DNA of 9,050 nucleotides from positions 1-9,050 of the forward strand of contig JAICLN010000161.1 of assembly GCA_025925615.1 (NCBI GenBank), in the 5' to 3' direction. Under the pieces are notes generated by a model. The model was not told where the DNA came from, searched no databases, and worked only from the letters and a program-made list of their open reading frames with translations. The stretch is from Actinomycetospora sp. (GTDB lineage Bacteria; Actinomycetota; Actinomycetes; Mycobacteriales; Pseudonocardiaceae). This document shows positions 1 to 5,828 of the stretch, in pieces (position 1 is the first letter of the stretch; every line of letters begins with the position of its first letter). The position numbers were made by a program, and so were the translations under genes.

Positions 1-520
1 GCCGCCCGGTCAGCGGGTGCACGGCGAGCAGCGTCGTGCCGTCGGTCTCGCTGAGGCGCTCGAACGTCGTCGTGCTCGGATAGACGCTGACGCCGTCGGT
101 CACCGCGTCCTCGGGGACGGTCCAGGTGTCACCGTCGCGCGCGATGGACTCCCGGGGTGCCGCGATCCGCACCCGGTTCTTGCGGCCGACGGAGAGCGGC
201 AGTTCGATCCGACCCTGTTCGGGAAGCCCGGTCGTCGCCGTGATCGCGTGGTAGGTCTTCTCGACGGTGCGCTGATTGAACTGGCGGGTGAGGTCGCCGT
301 GGTGGGCGAGGTCCTTGGCGAAGAGGACGACGCCGCTGGTGACCTTGTCGATGCGGTGCGCGGGCCAGAGCTTCTCGCCGTCGTCTGCGGCCAGGCGGAC
401 GAGGTCGGTGTCGTGCCGCTCCCCCATCACCGACCAGCCGGCGGGCTTGTCGAGCACGAGGAGCACGTCGTCCTCGTGGAGGGTCCTGCTCGCTCGGAGG
501 TCCGCCCAGGTCACGGTCAC
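1..520 (-). CDS. RluA-family RNA pseudouridine synthase, N-terminal part (runs off left edge)
   Basis: Converts uridine to pseudouridine in rRNA or tRNA; the target cannot be told from the sequence. About 173 codons are visible, reading leftward from a GTG at 520-518, and the C-terminus lies beyond the window. The opening EDDVLLVLDKPAGW (residues 16-29) matches the family's first conserved block. HRIDKVTSG (55-63) is the catalytic motif with Asp58 as nucleophile; most relatives read HRLD, so Ile57 is a mild variation. EKTYHAI and the terminal AVHPLTGR, the start of the usual TGR-x-HQIR motif, are also present. There is no N-terminal S4 domain, so it resembles the compact RluA/TruC-like class. 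A GGAG lies 16 nt upstream of the GTG, which is far; GTG at 514 is an alternative start. It lies 48 bp downstream of the DUF397 gene on the same strand, probably by chance adjacency. Family assignment is firm; substrate unknown. Confidence 0.9.
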   Translation of the reverse strand, partial: MTVTWADLRASRTLHEDDVLLVLDKPAGWSVMGERHDTDLVRLAADDGEKLWPAHRIDKVTSGVVLFAKDLAHHGDLTRQFNQRTVEKTYHAITATTGLPEQGRIELPLSVGRKNRVRIAAPRESIARDGDTWTVPEDAVTDGVSVYPSTTTFERLSETDGTTLLAVHPLTGR

Positions 521-568
521 CAGTGTGACTGAGGGGCTCCGGGGCGTGCCGCGTCGGCCGAGATCACG

Positions 569-784
569 TCAGACGAGGTGGTCGAACTCGCCCTTCTTGG
601 CGCCGTCGAGAAACGCTGCGAACTCGCCACGGGTGTACAGGATCGCGCCATCCTGAGGGGTGAGGGAATGCCGCACAGCGACGCCGCCCGGGTGAGCAGC
701 GACCTCGACGCACATTCCGGTGCCGGCACTCGCGCACGCCTTCGACCACCGGAAAGCGTTGTGACCGTCGTGGTCGATGAGCAC
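569..784 (-). CDS. DUF397 protein (small partner of the Scr1/WhiJ-type regulator)
   Basis: A 71-residue protein of the actinobacterial DUF397 family, whose members usually sit beside an Scr1/WhiJ-type HTH regulator and are thought to oppose or modulate it. Visible hallmarks are FRWSKACAS near the N-terminus (11-19), CVEVA (25-29), VAVRHS (35-40) and a C-terminal segment with YTRGEFAAFL followed by KKGEFDHL. The start is GTG at 784-782, chosen because AGGGGGA lies six bases upstream; an in-frame ATG at 853 would add residues unlike the family and has no such site. The cognate regulator lies 184 bp upstream on the same strand, a gap large enough for this gene to have its own promoter. The family call is strong. 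The antagonist or toxin-antitoxin role is inferred from relatives. Confidence 0.88.
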   Translation of the reverse strand: MLIDHDGHNAFRWSKACASAGTGMCVEVAAHPGGVAVRHSLTPQDGAILYTRGEFAAFLDGAKKGEFDHLV

Positions 785-968
785 GTTTCGTCCCCCTGCT
801 GTTCGGCTCACGCAGCACGCCCGCGCGTGCCGCACTATGTACATGTGATCCACGCGCGACCGAACCGTGACCTGTCGCTTGCTGCAGGAACGCTTCTGAG
901 GCAGAGGGCGTTACTGACGATCCGCCTGAAATTGCTGGCCCGCCCCATCGAAGCGGCCAACGGTCGAT

Positions 969-1844
969 TCAGCACGACGAAAGGTCGTCGATCACCCGTT
1001 CGAGGAGTCGTCTAGTTTCATCGGCTGACTCCGCGAACCCGCGAAGCATCGACCAGACGCGATCGTAGCGCGCCACGTCCTGGGGCTTGTCGAAGCGCAG
1101 GTGACCCGCCAGTCCCTCGACGAAGATGACGTCCGTCAAGGTCGGCTCACCGGCGTGGAGCGCCACGAAGTCGCTGTTCACGCCCGGGTGGGCGCCCGTC
1201 TCGAACGAGATCACCGAGATGGTGACGACCCCTCGAGATATGGCGTCGAGGAGGGCGCCGACCTGCTCACGCATGACGGCAGACCCCCCGACTCGTCGAC
1301 GAAGGGCGGCCTCGTCGAGGACGACGTGGAACTGGGGCGGCGTGGGGCGATCAAGGATGCGTTGTCGTTCCAGGCGGATTTCCACTGACCTGTCGAATTG
1401 CACTGGGTCGACATCGGGCGTGGCTCCTGCCATCGCGGCACGCATGTACGCCTCAGTTTGAAGAAGTCCCGGCACGACGAGTGAGTTGTATTCCCGGATG
1501 CGGTCAGCGTCTCGCTCGAGATCGACGAACGTCGGGTCGCTCAGCCGAATGAAATCGGTGTCGAGGACGATGGCGGATCGATTCTCGAGCCGTCTCTTCC
1601 CCGTCTTCGCAATGTTGTCGAGGTGTGACGACCACGTCTCGTCCAACTCGAACAATGCGGTGATCGAGGCCATGTCCTTCGCATTGACTCCCCGTGCACC
1701 GGTCTCCATGCGGGACACCTTCGACACCGAGAAGCCCAGCTGGTCGGCCACGTACTTCGTCGTCCAGCCCCGCTCCCCGCGGAGGCGTCGGAGGTGCGCG
1801 CCCAGCTCACGGCGGCGAAGGGTCGGACTCGGATCGTCGGTCAC
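969..1844 (-). CDS. Scr1/WhiJ-type helix-turn-helix transcriptional regulator (XRE HTH + DUF5753)
   Basis: A cytoplasmic DNA-binding protein of 291 residues, the usual length for the family. Residues about 13-70 form an XRE-type helix-turn-helix, with LGAHLRRLRGERGWT and the recognition-helix region FSVSKVSRMETG. Residues about 105-285 are the DUF5753 ligand- or partner-sensing domain, marked by VVPGLLQTEAYMRAAM (123-138) and GVNSDFVAL. Relatives occur in many copies in actinomycetes, control development or antibiotic production, and pair with small DUF397 proteins, as here (569-784). The start is GTG at 1844-1842; GAGGAG lies 12 nt upstream, slightly far. A perfect palindrome, ATGGCACTTGCCAT at 1887-1900, sits 43 bp above the start and is a candidate autoregulatory operator. 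The gene uses visibly more A/T-ending codons than the enzyme genes to the right, consistent with an accessory origin. Family certain; regulon unknown. Confidence 0.93.
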   Translation of the reverse strand: MTDDPSPTLRRRELGAHLRRLRGERGWTTKYVADQLGFSVSKVSRMETGARGVNAKDMASITALFELDETWSSHLDNIAKTGKRRLENRSAIVLDTDFIRLSDPTFVDLERDADRIREYNSLVVPGLLQTEAYMRAAMAGATPDVDPVQFDRSVEIRLERQRILDRPTPPQFHVVLDEAALRRRVGGSAVMREQVGALLDAISRGVVTISVISFETGAHPGVNSDFVALHAGEPTLTDVIFVEGLAGHLRFDKPQDVARYDRVWSMLRGFAESADETRRLLERVIDDLSSC

Positions 1845-1886
1845 TGGACGATCAGACTCCTCTGATCGAGATGCATCGAGCCGATT

Positions 1887-1900
1887 ATGGCACTTGCCAT
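1887..1900. promoter_or_regulatory. Perfect 14-bp palindrome, candidate operator of the HTH regulator
   Basis: ATGGCACTTGCCAT consists of 6-bp arms ATGGCA and TGCCAT around a CT centre. It lies 43 bp upstream of the regulator's GTG start. XRE-type repressors bind as dimers to short palindromes and often control their own promoters, so this is the natural operator candidate. The palindrome is seen directly; the binding is inferred. Confidence 0.45.
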
Positions 1901-2000
1901 CTGGTTACCTGCGCGTCAAGCTACCGGTACGCGGCGAGGGGGATTCGTCGACACGCCGGAGCCACGACACGAGGCCCCGGCCGCGGACCTCCCCACAGCC

Positions 2001-2028
2001 GATCAAGACCCTTCGGGGAGGGGTGATC
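2001..2028. repeat. Imperfect inverted repeat (stem-loop)
   Basis: GATCA at 2001-2005 pairs with TGATC at 2024-2028. Inside it CCCT (2009-2012) can pair with AGGG (2019-2022) around a TCGGGG loop, leaving small bulges. It is the first of four closely spaced hairpins upstream of the zinc-motif gene. Confidence 0.4.
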
Positions 2029-2047
2029 GACTGACAGAGCTCCACCA

Positions 2048-2064
2048 GCGAGATGATCTCTCGC
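2048..2064. repeat. 6-bp inverted repeat (stem-loop)
   Basis: GCGAGA (2048-2053) and TCTCGC (2059-2064) are perfect complements around the five bases TGATC. On its own it is short enough to be chance, but it falls within a run of hairpins. Confidence 0.4.
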
Positions 2065-2076
2065 GACTTCCTGGGA

Positions 2077-2127
2077 CAGAAAAGGCGCTGCATCCGTGCG
2101 GCAACACGAACTGCAACGCCTTCTCTG
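2077..2127. repeat. Long stem-loop: 16-nt arms with 14 of 16 positions paired
   Basis: Bases 2077-2092 pair with 2112-2127 at 14 of 16 positions; the mismatches are A2081/C2123 and C2088/A2116. The 19-base loop contains a further CGTG/CACG pairing (2095-2098 with 2105-2108), so the whole 51 nt can fold into one extended hairpin. It has no following T-run and so is not a standard terminator. It lies 95 bp upstream of the zinc-motif gene start and could be a structured leader, a protein-binding site or part of a transfer or replication locus. Confidence 0.5.
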
Positions 2128-2138
2128 TATTGGCGCCT

Positions 2139-2157
2139 ACCGGATCACGACTCCGGT
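2139..2157. repeat. Stem-loop with 6-bp arms and 7-nt loop
   Basis: ACCGGA (2139-2144) and TCCGGT (2152-2157) are perfect complements around TCACGAC. The geometry mimics a tRNA anticodon arm, but no D-arm, T-arm or acceptor stem surrounds it, so it is annotated only as a hairpin. Confidence 0.4.
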
Positions 2158-2221
2158 CGGACGCGCGACCCTGCCCATCGGCGAGGCCGCATCGACTCCA
2201 CCCCAGCTAGGAGCAAAAGCG

Positions 2222-2599
2222 ATGAATCCTTTGTACTCCGCTTGTCAACGCCTCCGCCGACGCCTCGCCGACGATCTCTTCCTCCACGACGATCTCCGCG
2301 CACACGGCCGCGGATGGGCCGTCGAACCGATCAACAACGGGACCGGTCGCCGCTACCGCGATCCCCGCTTCGACTTCCTCCAGGAGTGCGCCGCCTGTCG
2401 CGGCGCCGGCTTCCTCGGCATCGACGCGTGCGCGACCTGCGGCGGCCGCGGCGTCCTCGACACCCGACGCACCACCGCCGTCGAACAAGCGGACGACCAC
2501 GCGATCCGCGCCGCCGACGGCCCCCTCCGGGTCATCGCCGAGCGCCTCGACCGACGCATCGCCCTCCCTCCCGACGAGCACGACGGGGAGGGGCGATGA
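2222..2599 (+). CDS. Small protein with two DnaJ-like CxxCxGxG zinc motifs, function unknown
   Basis: A 125-residue, arginine-rich, cytoplasmic-looking protein with no signal peptide or membrane segment. The recognisable element is CAACRGAG (56-63) plus CATCGGRG (70-77), two CxxCxGxG half-motifs like those of the DnaJ cysteine-rich domain. Cys56, 59, 70 and 73 could form one zinc site. There is no J domain, so it is not a co-chaperone by sequence. Zinc modules of this kind occur in short accessory proteins of actinobacterial mobile elements, among other settings. The start is ATG at 2222, with TAGGAG eight bases upstream; a longer in-frame reading from 2096 crosses the hairpin region and has no such site. 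The stop overlaps the next start by ATGA, so the two genes are almost certainly translated together. Coding status is well supported; function is not known. Confidence 0.8.
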   Translation: MNPLYSACQRLRRRLADDLFLHDDLRAHGRGWAVEPINNGTGRRYRDPRFDFLQECAACRGAGFLGIDACATCGGRGVLDTRRTTAVEQADDHAIRAADGPLRVIAERLDRRIALPPDEHDGEGR

Positions 2600-3105
2600 G
2601 CATCGACGATCCCGAGGACCTCCTCGGCGCCCTCGACCGCGCCATCCGGCCCGTCCGGCGGCCGAATCCGCTGGTCCTCGCGTACCGCTGGCGCTACGAG
2701 ATCGCCCTGCTCGTCGCCGTCTTCTTCGCCGTGCCGTGGTTCGCCGCGCTGTCCCCGCCGGTCGCCATCGGACTCGCCGCCCTGGTCGTCCTCCCCCTCG
2801 GCGTCCCGCCGGCCCGGCGGTTCGCCTGGCGGCGGCTCCGGGCGATCGTGCTCCAGCACCGGCTGCGCACGGCCTTCGTCCGGGCCCGGGTCACCAGCAA
2901 CGCGGGACGCATCCCGGTCATCCTCTGGACGAGCCCGCGGAGCCACGCCGACCGGGCGCTGCTCTTCCTGCCCGCCGGGCTGACCGGGCGGCTGCTCGCG
3001 ACCGAGGCCGACCGGGTCGCGGTCGCCTGCGACGGGACGCATGCCGAGGTCGTGGCGGTCCGGGACCACCGGGTGCTCGTGTGGCTGGTCATCGTGCGGG
3101 CGTGA
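2596..3105 (+). CDS. Two-helix membrane protein, function unknown (possible mobile-element accessory protein)
   Basis: A 169-residue protein. After an N-terminal stretch with a basic patch (RPVRRPN) come two hydrophobic segments, about residues 36-52 and 55-70, separated by a Pro-Pro turn. Then follow a basic amphipathic stretch (RRFAWRRLRAIVLQHRLR) and a C-terminal cytoplasmic domain of about 75 residues. The hairpin topology and basic flanks suggest both ends lie inside the cell. The C-terminal part, with RIPVILWT and ALLFLPAGL, recalls from memory membrane proteins encoded next to FtsK/TraB-type DNA translocases in actinomycete integrative elements. That resemblance is unverified and no translocase is in the window. 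The ATG lies inside the preceding stop (ATGA) with GGGGAGGGG just upstream. The gene converges with the isochorismate synthase gene, leaving 16 bp and no visible terminator. Confidence 0.78.
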   Translation: MSIDDPEDLLGALDRAIRPVRRPNPLVLAYRWRYEIALLVAVFFAVPWFAALSPPVAIGLAALVVLPLGVPPARRFAWRRLRAIVLQHRLRTAFVRARVTSNAGRIPVILWTSPRSHADRALLFLPAGLTGRLLATEADRVAVACDGTHAEVVAVRDHRVLVWLVIVRA

Positions 3106-3121
3106 GACGCCGGCCAACCCG

Positions 3122-4300
3122 TCACATCGAGGCGAGCATCGTTTCCAGCTTCGCCGTCGTCTCGGCCAGTTCGGCGGACGGCACGGAGGCGGGGACCAGC
3201 CCGGCGCCCGCGTAGAGCCGGGCCGACGCGCCGCACACCTCGCCGCAGCGCAGGGCGACGACCCACTCGCCGTCGCCGGACGCGTCCGTCCAGCCGACCA
3301 TGCCGGTGTAGAAGCCGCGGTCGAACGGTTCCAGCTCCGTGATCGCGCGGCTCGCGGCGGCCCGCGGCACCCCGCCGACGGCTGGCGTCGGGTGCAGGGC
3401 CCGGGCGAGGTCCAGCGCCGAGAGCGACGAGCGTCCCCGGATCCTCGTCGACAGGTGCCACATCGCGTCGGTCCGGATCAGCGAGGGCTCGGCGGGGACG
3501 TCGAGGTCGTCGCACACGTTGGCGAGCGACGACGAGACGTCGGTGACGACGAGGGCGTGCTCGTGGCGGTCCTTCGCGGACGCGAGCAGTGCCGCGCCCG
3601 TGGCCTCGTCGTCGGCGGGGTCGCTGCGCCGGGGCGCGGAGCCCGCCAGCGGGTTCGCGACGACCTCGCCGGCGCGGCGGGAGATCAGCAGTTCGGGGCT
3701 CGCGCCGAGCAGGGTGCGCGGCGGTCCGTCGGCCGCGGGCGGGAGGCCGACCGCGAAGACGTACCCGGACGGGTCGCGCGCGGCGAGGCCGGTGAGCATC
3801 GCGGCCTGGTCGACCGGGCCGTCGGCCCGGAGGTCGAGGACACGGGCCAGCACGACCTTCTCGAGCTCCCCGGCCGCCATCCGGCGCAGCGCCTCGGCCA
3901 CCATCGCCTCGTACCCGGCCGGTTCCGGGACGGGCCGGGAGCCCCAGCGCGGGCCGGGCCCACCGACCGCGGGCACCGGGACCGACCGCCCGAGGGCCGG
4001 GGACCACATCACCCGTCGGGGGACGACGAGCGCGGCCTTGGCCGCCGGGTCGAAGGGCAGGGTCCCGACGACGACCGCGGGCCCGCGTCCCCGCGCCGAC
4101 TCCTGGGCGAGGACCCGGCCGACGTCGTCGGGATCGTCGAACCGGCGCACCGCACCCTGGGCCAGGAGGCTCCCGCGGGGACCGGAGAACCAGGCGCCGC
4201 GCCCGGGCCGCCAGCGGGCGAGCAGCGCCGCGGGGTCACCCGACGGTCCGGCTGCGGGCGCCGGGACGCCGAGCAGATCCACCGCACCCTCGCTCGTCAC
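3122..4300 (-). CDS. Isochorismate synthase (EntC/DhbC/MenF type)
   Basis: Converts chorismate to isochorismate with Mg2+ in the cytoplasm, the entry step to menaquinone, salicylate or 2,3-dihydroxybenzoate. The 392 residues match the EntC/DhbC class. Visible motifs are KVVLAR with catalytic-base Lys148, GASPELL (199-205) with general-acid Glu203, NPLAGSAPR (216-224), AKDRHEH (242-248), LHPTPAVGG (302-310) and the C-terminal Mg2+-binding ExxE (Glu377, Glu380). The HEH and PTPAVGG signatures separate it from anthranilate and aminodeoxychorismate synthases. The start is GTG at 4300-4298, chosen because GGGGAG lies seven bases upstream; an in-frame ATG at 4450 would overlap the P450 gene. Divergent from the P450 across 128 bp. 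No isochorismatase, salicylate-AMP ligase or other men gene is in the window, so the branch it feeds is undecided. Family call very firm; the gene name is left open between menF, entC and dhbC. Confidence 0.95.
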   Translation of the reverse strand: MTSEGAVDLLGVPAPAAGPSGDPAALLARWRPGRGAWFSGPRGSLLAQGAVRRFDDPDDVGRVLAQESARGRGPAVVVGTLPFDPAAKAALVVPRRVMWSPALGRSVPVPAVGGPGPRWGSRPVPEPAGYEAMVAEALRRMAAGELEKVVLARVLDLRADGPVDQAAMLTGLAARDPSGYVFAVGLPPAADGPPRTLLGASPELLISRRAGEVVANPLAGSAPRRSDPADDEATGAALLASAKDRHEHALVVTDVSSSLANVCDDLDVPAEPSLIRTDAMWHLSTRIRGRSSLSALDLARALHPTPAVGGVPRAAASRAITELEPFDRGFYTGMVGWTDASGDGEWVVALRCGEVCGASARLYAGAGLVPASVPSAELAETTAKLETMLASM

Positions 4301-4428
4301 GTGGCGACTCCCCTTCCGGCGTGGCCCACGGCTGGCATCGTGGAGGACACCGATCTCCCCCCACTCTGGCTGTGTCCGCCCATACCGGCCACGTGAGCCG
4401 CACCGCACACACGAGAGGTGCCCGACCG
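4301..4428. promoter_or_regulatory. Divergent promoter region of isochorismate synthase and P450
   Basis: These 128 bp separate the two divergent starts and must hold both promoters. An 11-bp palindrome, CGTGG-C-CCACG, lies at 4320-4330. CACGTG occurs at each end (4298-4303 and 4390-4395). No confident -35/-10 pair was found. The palindrome is a weak operator candidate only. Confidence 0.4.
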
Positions 4429-5709
4429 ATGACGTTCCGCTCCCCGGCATCCCTGCGCGCCGACCTCGCGCTCGGGGGGCGGATCACCGCGATGCGCCTC
4501 GGCGGCCTCGCGCTGGCGCTGCGCGGCGACCCCGTCGCGCGCCTCATGCACAAGCCCTGGCGGCTCGACCCGTACCCGACCTACGCGGCCGTCCGCGCCG
4601 AGGGACTCGCGCGGAGCAAGGTCGGGCTCTCGGCGGTCGGAACGCACGCGCTCTGCGAGCAGGTGCTGCGCGACCGGCGGTTCGGCGTCCGGCTCGCCGA
4701 CGGGCGCCCGCCGTTCGCCCCCGACGACGCCGAGGGTTCGCTGCTCGAGCCGGTCGACCTCTCGCTGCTCGGGATGGATCCGCCCGACCACACCCGGCTG
4801 CGTCGCCTCGCGGCACCGACGTTCGCGCCGAAGCGCCTGCAGCAGTACCGGGCGACGGCCGAGGAGATCACCGCGGGTCTCCTCGACGACGCCGCGGCCC
4901 GTGGCCGCTTCGACCTGGTCCGCGACCTCGCCGCCCCGCTCCCGATCACCGTCATCGCGCGGCTGCTCGCCATCCCGTCGGTCGACGCGGACCGCTTCGC
5001 GCGGTGGGGACGGGCCCTGGGGACGGCGCTCGACGGCGTCCGCTCCGTCGCGCACGCCCACGAGCTCGCCCGGACGACCGCCGAGGCGCGGGACCTGTTC
5101 ACCGACCTCGTCGAGCGCCGGCGCGCGGACCCCGGCGACGACGTCGTCTCGCAGTTCGTCGGCGCCCTGGACGCCGGGGAGATGTCCCTCGACGAGCTGG
5201 TGTCGCTGGCCCAGCTGCTGCTGGTCGCGGGCTTCGAGACGACCACCAACCTCGTCGGGAACGCCGTGCGCGCCATGCAGGCGACGCCGGGACAGTGGGA
5301 GGCGCTCGTCGAGGACCCGTCGCTCGCGGCCGGTGCCGTCGAGGAGACGCTGCGCTTCGACCCGCCGGTCCAGCTCACGGCCCGGATCGCCCACGAGGAC
5401 ACCGAGCTGGCCGGGGTGCCGTTCCGCCGCAACTGGGGCGTGCTCGTCCTGCTCGCCGCGGCCGGGCGCGACCCGGAGGCCCACCCCGACCCGGACCGGT
5501 TCGACCTGCGCCGCGTCCCGACGACGCCGCACCTAGCGTTCTCGGGCGGCGCCCACTACTGCCTGGGGGCGGCGCTCGCCCGCCTCGAGGGCGAGGTGGC
5601 ACTGCGGATGCTGGCCGAGCGGGTCCCGGGCCTGCGCCGGGCCGGGCGGACGGTGCCCAAGACGGCGACGATCCTGCGGGGTCCGCGGACGTTCCCGGTG
5701 GCGGCCTGA
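4429..5709 (+). CDS. Cytochrome P450 (CYP140-like)
   Basis: A soluble bacterial class I P450 of 426 residues: haem-thiolate monooxygenase needing ferredoxin and reductase. Landmarks in order: C-helix DPPDHTRLRRLAAPTFAPKR; I-helix LLVAGFETT (264-272) with the oxygen-activating AGxET; K-helix EETLR (305-309) with the ExxR pair Glu306/Arg309; PVQLTAR; and the haem loop FSGGAHYCLG (371-380) with ligand Cys378. The PVQLTARIA, HLAFS and ALARLEGEVALR segments recall mycobacterial CYP140 from memory; a family-level match is likely but unverified. The start is ATG at 4429, with AGAGGTG eight bases upstream; GTG at 4393 is a weaker alternative. No ferredoxin gene is adjacent. A strong hairpin lies 5 bp after the stop. 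Divergent from isochorismate synthase and convergent with the FAD monooxygenase, it may share a pathway with either. Substrate unknown. Confidence 0.96.
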   Translation: MTFRSPASLRADLALGGRITAMRLGGLALALRGDPVARLMHKPWRLDPYPTYAAVRAEGLARSKVGLSAVGTHALCEQVLRDRRFGVRLADGRPPFAPDDAEGSLLEPVDLSLLGMDPPDHTRLRRLAAPTFAPKRLQQYRATAEEITAGLLDDAAARGRFDLVRDLAAPLPITVIARLLAIPSVDADRFARWGRALGTALDGVRSVAHAHELARTTAEARDLFTDLVERRRADPGDDVVSQFVGALDAGEMSLDELVSLAQLLLVAGFETTTNLVGNAVRAMQATPGQWEALVEDPSLAAGAVEETLRFDPPVQLTARIAHEDTELAGVPFRRNWGVLVLLAAAGRDPEAHPDPDRFDLRRVPTTPHLAFSGGAHYCLGAALARLEGEVALRMLAERVPGLRRAGRTVPKTATILRGPRTFPVAA

Positions 5710-5714
5710 GGTGG

Positions 5715-5741
5715 GTGTCAGCGATGTCGCATCGCTGACAC
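5715..5741. terminator. Perfect 11-bp hairpin after the P450 gene, likely terminator
   Basis: GTGTCAGCGAT (5715-5725) and ATCGCTGACAC (5731-5741) are exact complements around GTCGC. The hairpin begins 5 bp after the P450 stop. There is no U-tract on either strand, which is common for actinobacterial hairpin terminators. Because it is symmetric it could act on both converging transcripts. It could instead be the end of a dispersed repeat, since further inverted repeats follow directly. Confidence 0.6.
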
Positions 5742-5748
5742 TGGACGT

Positions 5749-5828
5749 CAGGAAATCCACACCGACGTCGTCGGTGCCTGGGTTCATGCTCGCGGGCTGA
5801 TCAGCGGCCCGACGACGTGGATTTCCTG
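5749..5828. repeat. 80-bp inverted-repeat element between P450 and monooxygenase
   Basis: CAGGAAATCCAC (5749-5760) is the exact reverse complement of GTGGATTTCCTG (5817-5828). The match continues inward for eight more bases, GTCGTCGG (5767-5774) against CCGACGAC (5809-5816), once the six bases ACCGAC (5761-5766) on the left arm are skipped, giving 20 paired positions. The six extra bases create a second palindrome, ACCGAC-GTC-GTCGGT (5761-5775). A 10-bp palindrome GCTGATCAGC lies at 5796-5805 and holds the monooxygenase stop codon. This could be a dispersed palindromic repeat or a small non-autonomous element; copy number elsewhere is not known. Confidence 0.6.

Larger units (their letters stand above)
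1845..2221. promoter_or_regulatory. Gene-free divergent regulatory region between the HTH regulator and the zinc-motif gene
   Basis: No convincing coding sequence is seen in these 377 bp on either strand. The stretch must hold promoters for the leftward regulator and the rightward two-gene unit. It contains a 14-bp palindrome (1887-1900), an 8-bp palindrome TACCGGTA (1922-1929), and a series of stem-loop-capable repeats at 2001-2028, 2048-2064, 2077-2127 and 2139-2157. No well-spaced -35/-10 pair could be assigned. TTGACG and CATAAT occur on the minus strand (1919-1914 and 1889-1884) but 24 bp apart. No tRNA or attachment site was recognised. Confidence 0.6.

Noticed and set aside
1884..1919. 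TTGACG and CATAAT on the minus strand as a promoter for the HTH regulator
   Set aside because: The spacing is 24 bp, well outside the usual 16-19.
1905..2093. A 62-codon minus-strand open frame upstream of the HTH regulator
   Set aside because: No good ribosome-binding site, no recognisable family, and it lies across the palindromes and hairpins. A very small real gene cannot be excluded.
2139..2157. tRNA-like anticodon arm (6-bp stem, 7-base loop with ACG in the anticodon place)
   Set aside because: No T-arm GTTCGA-type sequence, D-arm or acceptor pairing is present around it.
2053..2595. In-frame N-terminal extension of the membrane protein to an ATG at 2053
   Set aside because: It is out of frame with the zinc-motif gene, is an Arg/Pro-rich shadow, and crosses the hairpin region. 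The ATGA start at 2596 has a strong ribosome-binding site.
521..3121. Direct repeats flanking the accessory segment as attachment sites
   Set aside because: Comparing the edges near 521-568 and 3106-3121 by eye, no shared repeat was seen.
4297..5532. A 411-codon minus-strand open frame opposite the P450
   Set aside because: Composition is antisense-like and no motif is visible. The plus strand carries all P450 landmarks.
3339..5738. A 799-codon plus-strand open frame across the isochorismate synthase and P450 genes
   Set aside because: It is Arg/Pro/Gly-rich with no domain, and runs antisense to one well-conserved enzyme and out of frame with another. It is a high-GC artefact.
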